From positions 186,001 through 250,000 of the forward strand of contig NZ_JAKWBE010000009.1 of the NCBI RefSeq assembly GCF_022513565.1: a stretch of DNA of 64,000 bases, written 5' to 3'. Below the pieces are notes generated by a model. That model saw only the letters and a program-made list of their open reading frames with translations, was not told where the DNA came from and did not search any database. Shown in pieces: positions 7,949-15,900 of this stretch. The stretch comes from Streptomyces gilvus (lineage in GTDB: Bacteria; Actinomycetota; Actinomycetes; Streptomycetales; Streptomycetaceae). A program made the position numbers and the translations under genes. Position 1 is the stretch's first letter; every line of letters begins with the position of its first letter.

Positions 7949-8146
7949 TCAGCGCCCCAGCATCACGCCCACGGACGACGCCTGTGTGGCCACTGTCTGC
8001 CAGCCGTCGAAGACGAAGAAGAGCAGGGCCGCCAGGGGGAGGACCATGAGCGTCGCCACCAAGGGGTGGCGCCGGCCCGTGCGGCGCGGGCGGTGCGCGG
8101 TGCGCTCCAGCCTGCGGAACTGTGTCCGCGGTGCCGTCAGAGCCAT
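7949..8146 (-). CDS. small membrane protein (65 aa)
   Basis: Starts MALTAPRTQFRRL at an ATG preceded by GGAGAGGG. The N-terminal half is very basic and cytoplasmic; one transmembrane helix (LVATLMVLPLAALLFFVFDG, about residues 29-48) is followed by a short outer tail. No family recognised. A strong terminator follows about 80 bases downstream. Confidence 0.6.
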   Translation of the reverse strand: MALTAPRTQFRRLERTAHRPRRTGRRHPLVATLMVLPLAALLFFVFDGWQTVATQASSVGVMLGR

Positions 8147-8343
8147 GGTCCCTCTCCTGACCGTCTCAGTTGTCGTTGGCAGCGGCGGGTGTCTGACCTC
8201 GGGGGACGAGTGCTGCACCCGCCGCTTGACCTCAAATCTAGGCTTCGGGCGCTCTTCGCACGTCATGCCCTCGTACCGATTGCCGGGCCTCCCGGAGGAT
8301 GAGCCGTGCGGTGGGGAGTACTCCCCTGGGTGGAGACGGGGAC

Positions 8344-8619
8344 CTAGGTCTCAGGGTCTTCCCCGAGGGGACGCCCGCTGTGTACCGGCTTTTCCGAGCT
8401 GTCCTCCCTGGGCACCGGCTGCTCCACCAGGGCAAGGACCCGGTTGGCCATGAAGCGGGCCGTCCGGACCACGGAGCCGTTGCGGGTGACTTCGCTCACT
8501 TCCACGACACCGCGCCGTACAGCCGTCTCGACCCTGCGGCCCGCTCTGCTCGCCACCACCTCGTAGGTGCGGGTCGTGTCCCCCGCGTCCACCACTATCT
8601 CCACGCGATCACCCTTCAC
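8344..8619 (-). CDS. conserved hypothetical protein (91 aa)
   Basis: Starts at GTG 8619 (VKGDRVEIVVDAGD) with AGGGGG about 10 bases upstream. The core looks beta-rich (residues 1-65: DTTRTYEVV, VETAVRRGVVEVSEV, SVVRTARFMANRVLALVEQ). The polar C-terminal tail is probably disordered. Widespread in Streptomyces as far as I recall, with no known function. It is divergent from the Ser/Thr kinase gene. A 14-bp perfect palindrome GGGGAGTACTCCCC sits 18 bases past its stop (8313-8326). Confidence 0.6.
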   Translation of the reverse strand: MKGDRVEIVVDAGDTTRTYEVVASRAGRRVETAVRRGVVEVSEVTRNGSVVRTARFMANRVLALVEQPVPREDSSEKPVHSGRPLGEDPET

Positions 8620-8815
8620 GGGTTCAATCCCCCTTCTGTGATGGGTGGTTGGGAGACCGGCTGGTGTGAAGTGCCGTTGTTTCCCGGCCCCCTGACCACC
8701 CTTCAAGTCTCCCACCCGGCACTGACAATCGATCGGGACGAGAGGGCGCGGCCTCTGCGCGCGGGCGGCCGTGGAAACGTAAGCTGTGCCACGTCACACG
8801 GACCGGGCAGCGGGG

Positions 8816-10252
8816 ATGAACATGGCGATGATGCGCCTGAGGCGCGAGGACCCGCGCGTCGTCGGCTCGTTCAAGCTTCACAGACGGCTCGGCGCGGGCG
8901 GGATGGGCGTGGTGTACCTGGGCTCCGACAAGAAGGGGCAGCGGGTCGCGTTGAAGGTCATCCGGCCGGACCTGGCGGAGGACCAGGAGTTCCGCTCGCG
9001 GTTCGCGCGCGAGGTCTCGGCCGCGCGGAGGATCCGGGGCGGGTGCACGGCCCGGCTGGTCGCCGCCGATCTGGAGGCCGACCGGCCCTGGTTCGCCACT
9101 CAGTACGTGCCCGGCCCCTCGCTGCACGACAAGGTCGCCGACGAGGGCTCGCTGAGCGCGGCCGAGGTCGCCGCCATCGGGGCCGCCCTGTCGGAGGGGC
9201 TGGTCGCGGTGCACGAGGCCGGCGTGGTGCACCGGGATCTCAAGCCGTCCAACATCCTGCTGTCCCCCAAGGGGCCGCGGATCATCGACTTCGGCATCGC
9301 CTGGGCGACCGGCGCGTCCACGCTCACCCATGTCGGCACGGCCGTCGGCTCCCCGGGCTTCCTCGCGCCCGAGCAGGTGCGCGGGGCGACGGTCACGCCG
9401 GCCACGGACGTCTTCTCCCTCGGCGCGACCCTGGCGTACGCCTCCATGGCCGACTCGCCCTTCGGACACGGCAGTTCCGAGGTGATGCTGTACCGGGTGG
9501 TGCACGAGGAGCCGCAGCTGCACGGCGTACCGGACGCCCTGGCTCCGCTGGTGCGGGCCTGTCTGGCGAAGGACCCGGAGGAACGGCCCAGCACGCTGCA
9601 GTTGTCGCTGCGCCTGAAGGAGATCGCCACGCGCGAGGCGCAGGGGCTCGGTGAGGTACGGCCGCCCTCGCCGCGTGCCGCGGAGGCGGACCGGCCGACC
9701 GGGCGGCTCGCCGACACCTATCCCGACCAGCAGCGACGCCCGCAGGGGACGCCACCGCCGAGGGGTACCTCGTCCTCGCCCCGGGGTTCGGCTCCGGTGC
9801 GCGGCGGGGTTCCCTCGCGGGGTTCCGGTCCCTCGGGTCCGGGTGGTGGGGTGCCGTCGCGGGGTTCCGGTTCCGCCGGTCCGGGCGCCGTGTCTCGGGA
9901 CTCCGGTGTCTCCGGTCCGGGCGGTGCGGCGCGGGGTGGCCCTCCGCGCTCCGGCGCGCGGCCCACGCCGACCTCGCGGGGTGGCACCCGCTCCGGCAGC
10001 GGGAGCAGGCCCGCGCCGCGCAGTGGTACGGGGCGGCCGGCGCCCAGGACCACGGGGACGGGCCGGCGCCCGGCCAATCCGCGGTTGCTGAGGCAGCGGC
10101 TGTTCGTCTTCGTCGTCGTGACGCTGCTGGTCGCGCTCGGCATCGCCGCGGCACAGGGCTGCCAGGGGCCGGCGCACGGACTGGGCGACGGCGGCCGGGG
10201 GGTCGTACAGGAGCAGCCGCAGGGTCGGGCCGGGGAGCCGGGGCGCGAATAG
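8816..10252 (+). CDS. membrane-anchored Ser/Thr protein kinase
   Basis: 478 residues. Hanks-type kinase domain at about 17-275: glycine loop GAGGMG (26-31), catalytic lysine K47 in VALKVI, HRDLKPSN with D141, DFG, and APEQ activation-segment end. A long Gly/Pro/Arg/Ser-rich linker with PSRGSG-like repeats (about 290-420) leads to one transmembrane helix (429-448) and a short external tail. No PASTA or other sensor domain is seen. ATG 8816 and 8822 are both possible; GGGG at 8812-8815 fits 8822 better by spacing. Substrates unknown. Confidence 0.9.
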   Translation: MNMAMMRLRREDPRVVGSFKLHRRLGAGGMGVVYLGSDKKGQRVALKVIRPDLAEDQEFRSRFAREVSAARRIRGGCTARLVAADLEADRPWFATQYVPGPSLHDKVADEGSLSAAEVAAIGAALSEGLVAVHEAGVVHRDLKPSNILLSPKGPRIIDFGIAWATGASTLTHVGTAVGSPGFLAPEQVRGATVTPATDVFSLGATLAYASMADSPFGHGSSEVMLYRVVHEEPQLHGVPDALAPLVRACLAKDPEERPSTLQLSLRLKEIATREAQGLGEVRPPSPRAAEADRPTGRLADTYPDQQRRPQGTPPPRGTSSSPRGSAPVRGGVPSRGSGPSGPGGGVPSRGSGSAGPGAVSRDSGVSGPGGAARGGPPRSGARPTPTSRGGTRSGSGSRPAPRSGTGRPAPRTTGTGRRPANPRLLRQRLFVFVVVTLLVALGIAAAQGCQGPAHGLGDGGRGVVQEQPQGRAGEPGRE

Positions 10253-10292
10253 GCGCGCGGCGCGGGCACGTTGGTGACGGCACCGGCAGGCG

Positions 10293-10685
10293 TCACAGGC
10301 CGGGCAGGACGCGCTCGAAGAACTCCAGGTCGCCTTCGAAGACGGGGGTCAGGGTCAGGAACTCCGCCGGGGTGACCCAGCGGAAGTCGGCGACCTCGGC
10401 CGGGTCGGGGATCACCTCGCCGGTGGGTGCGTCCGCCGTCCACCAGTGGAGGCGGAACACGCCGTCGTCGGTGTCCGACTCCCAGACCTTGGCGAGGGGT
10501 ACCGCGATGAGGCCGACCTCTTCCCGGATCTCCCGGACGACGGCCTCCCGCTGGGTCTCCCCCGGTTCGACCTTGCCGCTCAGCGGCTGCCAGTAGCCGG
10601 GGCGGGCGACCGAAGCGGCGCGGCGGATCGCCAGAACGCGGTCGCCGCGGCGCAGGACCGCGACGATCGCCTCGCGCTGCGCCAT
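10293..10685 (-). CDS. Nudix hydrolase
   Basis: 130 residues. The Nudix box is GKVEPGETQREAVVREIREEVG, matching Gx5Ex7REUxEExGU. The substrate would be a nucleoside diphosphate linked to some moiety; WQPLSGKVEPGE resembles 8-oxo-dGTP/dihydroneopterin-type members, but this is only a resemblance. Its ATG overlaps the stop of the upstream RNA methyltransferase by one base (TGATG), implying translational coupling. Confidence 0.85.
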   Translation of the reverse strand: MAQREAIVAVLRRGDRVLAIRRAASVARPGYWQPLSGKVEPGETQREAVVREIREEVGLIAVPLAKVWESDTDDGVFRLHWWTADAPTGEVIPDPAEVADFRWVTPAEFLTLTPVFEGDLEFFERVLPGL

Positions 10686-11503
10686 CAGCCCTGGGGGCGG
10701 CCGGTGGCCACCGCGTAGAAGGCGACCGCGGCCGCCGCGCCCACGTTCAGGGAGTCGACGCCGTGCGACATCGGGATGCGGACCCATTCGTCGGCGGCGA
10801 CCAGGGCCTGGGTGGACAGGCCGTCCCCCTCGGCGCCGAGCATCAGGGCGACGCGGTCCATCTTGTGCGGGGCGGCCTCGTCGAGGGACCTCGCCTTCTC
10901 GTCCGGGGTGAGGGCGAGGAGGGTGAAGCCGGCCTCGCGGACCGACTCCAGACCCTTGGGCCAGGTGTCGAGGCGGGCGTAGGGCACGGAGAAGACCGCG
11001 CCCATGGAGACCTTGACGCTGCGGCGGTAGAGGGGGTCGGCGCAGTCCGGGGAGAGCAGGACCGCGTCCATGCCGAGGGCCGCGGCCGAGCGGAAGATCG
11101 CGCCGATGTTGGTGTGGTCGTTGACCGACTCCATGACGACGACCCGGCGGGTGGTCTGCAGGAGTTCGGCGGCCGTGGGCAGGGGTTTGCGCTGCATGGA
11201 GGCGAGCGCGCCGCGGTGCACGTGGTAGCCGGTGACCTGCTCGGCGAGCTCGGGGCTGACCGCGTACACCGGAGCCGGGAGTTCGTCGATGACGTCCCGC
11301 ATGACGTCGACCCACTTGGCGGACAGCAGCATCGAACGCATCTCGTACCCGGCGTCCTTGGCCCGTCTGATGACCTTCTCGCCCTCGGCGATGAACAGGC
11401 CCTCGGCCGGTTCTCGTTTGCGGCGCAGTTCCACGTCGGTCAGGCCCGTGTAGTCGCGCAGGCGGGGGTCGTCGGGATCCTCGACGGTGATGAGATCGGC
11501 CAC
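10685..11503 (-). CDS. SpoU/TrmH-family RNA 2'-O-methyltransferase
   Basis: 272 residues, GTG start. The N-terminal substrate-binding region (LRRKREPAEGLFIAEGEKVI) precedes a SPOUT domain with the three family motifs: NDHTNIGAIFRSAAALG, MLGAEGDGLS and IPMSHGVDSLNVGAAAAV, which form the knotted SAM site. It should methylate a ribose 2'-OH in rRNA or tRNA. The exact target cannot be read from sequence; thiostrepton-resistance methyltransferases belong to the same fold. It is the first gene of a two-gene unit with the Nudix gene. Confidence 0.88.
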   Translation of the reverse strand: MADLITVEDPDDPRLRDYTGLTDVELRRKREPAEGLFIAEGEKVIRRAKDAGYEMRSMLLSAKWVDVMRDVIDELPAPVYAVSPELAEQVTGYHVHRGALASMQRKPLPTAAELLQTTRRVVVMESVNDHTNIGAIFRSAAALGMDAVLLSPDCADPLYRRSVKVSMGAVFSVPYARLDTWPKGLESVREAGFTLLALTPDEKARSLDEAAPHKMDRVALMLGAEGDGLSTQALVAADEWVRIPMSHGVDSLNVGAAAAVAFYAVATGRPQG

Positions 11504-11567
11504 AGGGTGATACTGCCTTGTCCTGGGTGTGGTGCCAACGGCTCGGAACAGGTTGTGTTACCCCGGG

Positions 11568-12800
11568 TTACTCGACCGCTCGCGGACCCACTCCCACGAC
11601 CTCGCCGATGACGATGACCGACGGCGCCTTCACCTCGTGCCTACGGACCGCCTCCGCGACCGTCACCAGCGTCGCGTCCACCCGGCGCTGGCCCGCCGTG
11701 GTGCCCTCCTGGACCAGGGCGACCGGGGTCTCGGGGTCCTTGCCGTGCGCGACCAGGGTCTCGGCGATCTTCCCGATCTTGTCGACGCCCATGAGGACCA
11801 CCAGCGTGCCGGACACCTTCGCCAGCGCCTGCCAGTCGATCAGCGAGCGCTCGTCGTCGGGGGCGACATGCCCGCTGACCACGGTGAACGCCTGCGCGAG
11901 CCCGCGGTGGGTGACCGAGATTCCGGCCGCGCCCGGCACCGAGATCGAGCTGGAGATGCCGGGAACCACCGTGCAGGGGATGCCGGCCTCGGCGAGTGCC
12001 TGGACCTCCTCCATGCCCCGGCCGAAGACGAAGGGGTCGCCGCCCTTGAGCCGTACGACCGACTTGCCCTGCTTGGCGTGCTCGATCAGCGCGTTGTTGA
12101 TGGCCTCCTGAGCCATGAAACGGCCGTACGGCAGCTTCGCCGCGTCGATCACCTCGACGTGCGGCGGCAGTTCGGCGAGCAGGTCGCGCGGGCCGAGGTG
12201 GTCGGCGATGACGACGTCGGCCTCGGCGAGCAGCCGCCGGCCGCGGACGGTGATGAGGTCCGGGTCGCCGGGTCCGCCGCCGACGAGGGCGACGCCGGGC
12301 GTGCGGCCGCGGTGGTGCGGGGCGACGAGGGTGCCGTCGCGCAGCCCCTCCACGACGGCGTCGCGGATCGCGGCGGTGCGGCGCGGGTCGGGGCTGTGCG
12401 TGTCCGTGGTCAGCACGGCGACGGTGACGCCCTCGCTGTGGCCGGTGGCCGGCGTCCAGGCCGTCGCGGCCTCGGCGTCGTCGGAGCGCACGCACCACAC
12501 GCGGTGGCGTTCGGCCTCGGCGGAGGCCCGGGTGTTCGCCTCGCGGTCGCCGGTGGCGATGAGGGCGTACCAGGCGTCGGCGAGGTCGCCCTCCTCGTAG
12601 GGGCGCCTGGCCCAGGTGATCTCGCCCGCGTCCGCCATCGCCTCGACGGACGGGGTCGCCTCCGGGGAGACGAGCAGGACGTCCGCGCCGGCCGCGATCA
12701 GGGCCGGAAGGCGGCGCTGGGCGACCTGGCCGCCGCCGAGAACGACCACTTTGCGGCCCAAGAGGCGGAGACCTACGGGGTAGGCGGGGTGTTCGGCCAT
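11568..12800 (-). CDS. cobA: uroporphyrinogen-III C-methyltransferase fused to precorrin-2 dehydrogenase-like domain
   Basis: 410 residues. The N-terminal Rossmann domain (VVVLGGGQVAQRRLPAL, about 15-150) resembles the Met8/CysG dehydrogenase part. The C-terminal SUMT domain (about 165-405) has VGGGPGDPDLIT, VVRLKGGDPFVFGRG, VVPGISSSISVPGAAGI and TLVVLMG. It should make precorrin-2, and perhaps sirohydrochlorin, from uroporphyrinogen III, feeding cobalamin and siroheme. It lies 144 bases downstream of the BluB-CobT gene, separated from it by a hairpin, so it may be transcribed separately. CysG would be an equally valid name. Confidence 0.88.
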   Translation of the reverse strand: MAEHPAYPVGLRLLGRKVVVLGGGQVAQRRLPALIAAGADVLLVSPEATPSVEAMADAGEITWARRPYEEGDLADAWYALIATGDREANTRASAEAERHRVWCVRSDDAEAATAWTPATGHSEGVTVAVLTTDTHSPDPRRTAAIRDAVVEGLRDGTLVAPHHRGRTPGVALVGGGPGDPDLITVRGRRLLAEADVVIADHLGPRDLLAELPPHVEVIDAAKLPYGRFMAQEAINNALIEHAKQGKSVVRLKGGDPFVFGRGMEEVQALAEAGIPCTVVPGISSSISVPGAAGISVTHRGLAQAFTVVSGHVAPDDERSLIDWQALAKVSGTLVVLMGVDKIGKIAETLVAHGKDPETPVALVQEGTTAGQRRVDATLVTVAEAVRRHEVKAPSVIVIGEVVGVGPRAVE

Positions 12801-12896
12801 GAGGTGCGGCTCCTCGTCCTGCTGGCAATGCGATGGGCGCTACGGCACTGGAGCAACCCTGACGTGCGGATTTCGGTGATGGGGTTCAGCGTACGG

Positions 12897-12936
12897 CCGG
12901 GGTGGGAGGCGCGCAGGAGCGCGTACCCCACCCCGG
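12897..12936. terminator. hairpin between cobT and cobA
   Basis: A 10-bp GC stem (CCGGGGTGGG at 12897-12906 with 12927-12936), with further GCGC pairing inside the loop, lies 8 bases past the stop of the BluB-CobT gene. Confidence 0.6.
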
Positions 12937-12944
12937 CGGGCGAG

Positions 12945-15900
12945 CTACTTCTCGGTGACGCCCGCGGAGTCGAAGGTCGCCACCTCGTGCATCGCGCGGG
13001 CCGTGCTCTGCACCAGCGGCAGGGCCAGCAGGGCGCCCGTGCCCTCGCCGAGCCGGAGGTCGAGGTCGACCAGGGGGCGCAGGCCCAGCTTGTTGAGCGC
13101 GGCCACGTGCCCCGGCTCGGCGCTGCGGTGGCCCGCGATGCAGGCGGCCAGGACCTCGGGGGCGATCGCGCGGGCCACCAGGGCGGCGGCGCCGGCGCTG
13201 ACGCCGTCCAGGATGACCGGCGTGCGCAGGGAGGCGCCGCCCAGCAACAGGCCCACCATCGCCGCGTGTTCGAAGCCCCCGATCGCGGCGAGCACGCCGA
13301 TGGGGTCGGCCGGATCCGGCTGGTGGAACTCGATGGCGCGCCGCACGACCTCGGTCTTGCGGGCGAGCGTCTCGTCGTTGATGCCGGTACCGCGGCCGGT
13401 GACCTCGGCGGGGTCGGTGTCCGTGAACACCGAGATGAGCGCGGCGGACGCGGTGGTGTTCGCGATGCCCATCTCGCCGGTCAGCAGCGCCTTGTTGCCG
13501 GCCGCCACCAGGTCACGGGCCGTCTCGATGCCGACCTCGATGGCCTGCTTGGCCTCCTCGCGGGTCATCGCGGGACCGGTCGTCATGTCGGACGTGCCGG
13601 CACGGACCTTGCGGGGCAGCAGCCCCGGGGTCGCGGGAAGGTCGGCGGCGACACCGACGTCCACGACGCACACCTCGGCGCCGACCTGACCCGCGAAGGC
13701 GTTGCAGACCGCTCCGCCGCCGAGGAAGTTGGCCACCATCTGGGCGGTGACCTCCTGCGGCCAGGGGGTGACGCCCTGGGCGTGCACCCCGTGGTCGCCG
13801 GCGAAGATCGCGACGGCCGCGGGCTCCGGGATCGGCGGCGGGCACTGGCGGGACAGCCCGGACAGCTGCGCGGAGATGATCTCCAGCATGCCGAGCGCGC
13901 CGGCCGGCTTGGTCATCCGCTTCTGCCGCTCCCAGGCCTCGCCGAGCGCCTTGGCGTCCAGCGGGCGGATCTGGGCGACGGTCTCGGAGAGCAGGTCGTG
14001 CGGCTCCTCACCGGGCAGGGCCCGGCGGCCGTACGTCTCCTCGTGCACGACCCAGGACAGCGGACGGCGCTTGGACCAGCCGGCCTGCATCAGCTCGGGC
14101 TCGTCGGGGAATTCGTCGACGTAGCCCACGCACAGGTAGGCGATGACCTCCAGATGCTCGGGCAGCCCCAGCGCGCGGACCATCTCCCGCTCGTCGAAGA
14201 AGCTGACCCAGCCGACGCCGAGGCCTTCGGCACGGGCGGCGAGCCAGAGGTTCTCGACGGCGAGGGCGGCGGAGTACGGCGCCATCTGCGGCTGGGTGTG
14301 CCGGCCGAGGGTGTGCCGGCCGCCGCGGGTCGGGTCGGCGGTGACGACGATGTTCACCGGGGTGTCGAGGATGGCCTCGATCTTCAGTTCCTTGAACTGC
14401 TTCGCCCGCCCCTTGGGCAGCGACTTCGCGTAGGCGTCCCGCTGGCGCATGGCCAGTTCGTGCATGCTGCGCCGGGTGTCGGCGGAGCGGATGACGACGA
14501 AGTCCCAGGGCTGCGAGTGGCCGACGGACGGGGCCGTGTGCGCGGCCTCCAGGACGCGGAGCAGCACCTCGTGCGGGATGGGGTCGGCGCGGAAGCCGTT
14601 GCGGATGTCGCGGCGCTCGCGCATCACCTTCAGCACGGCCTCGCGCTCGGCGTCGTCGTAGGCGGGTGCGGCCGGGCCGGTGGACTGTCGAACTTCTTCC
14701 ACTGGCGCCGTGCTCTCTTCCTGGTCGGCGGCCCGGGTGTCCAGGTCGTCCGCGTGTTGTACGAGTTCGGGATCGGCCTCGCGCGGGGCGGGGACCGGCG
14801 CGACCGCCTCCGGCGCGTCCTCCGGGGGGAGGGTAAGCGCGTGGGGCGGGGTCGGCGCGAGGTGGGGCGTGGTCGGGACGGAGCCCTCCACGGGCACGAA
14901 CTGCCCGAGGGACTGGCCGGCTTGGGGCCCGGCCGTGGGTCCGGGCTGCTCCTCGGCGGCCGATGCCGCGGTGTCCGGGGCGTTGGTGACGGCTACGGGC
15001 TGGGGTGCGTTCGCCGGGTCCGCCGAGGTGGGGGCGTGGTGTTCCGGGGTGTTCAGTACGGGGCCCTGAAGGGGGGCCGCCGGGTCCTGGACCGGGCTCA
15101 CCGCCTCTACGAGCTGGGGGGCTACCGGCGTGGTCGGCTCACCGCTCGGGGCGGACTGTCTGTCCGCGTCCTCGACCGGCGCCGGAGAACCGTCCGCCGG
15201 GTGAGACGTGTGCGGAGCCGCCGGGAACGGGGTGTTGTCCGGAGCTTCGGGGGTTACGGCGGTGTCGGGGCCCTGCGCCGGTACGGCCGTGTCGGTCGGC
15301 TGGGCGGGGGCGAGATCGGCGGAGTCCGCGGCCTGACCGGCGTCCGGCGCCATGACCTCCGGCGCCTGGATGGCCTCGACCGCGTCGGACACATCGCCGG
15401 CCTCGGGTCCACCGACGCCGCCTACCTGCTCACTTTCAGGCGCCGGGAACTGGGCGTCCTCCGACGGCTCGGTCACCGGAACCGGTACGGCCGTGTCGGT
15501 CGGCTGGGCGGGGGCGAGATCGGCGGAGTCCGCGGCCTGACCGGCGTCCGGCGCCATGACCTCCGGCGCCTGGATGGCCTCGACCGCGTCGGACACGTCA
15601 CCGGCCTCGGGTCCACCGACGCCGCCCACCTGCTCACTTTCAGGCGCCGGGAACTGGGCGTTCTCGGCCGACTCGGTCACCGGAACCGGTACGGCCTCCG
15701 GGAGCTGACCGGCGTCGTCGCCGACCTCGACTCCTGTGGCCGCCACGGTCTGCGCGGCGGGCGCGGTTTGGTCGGCCGGCCCGCCGTGCTGGTCGCCTTC
15801 GGCGAGGGGCGCCGCCTCCGCCTCCGGAACTGCAGCGGTCGTACCGGCGTGCTCGGCGACGACTTCCGAGGCGGGCACAGTGCCCGCGCCGTCTCCACCG

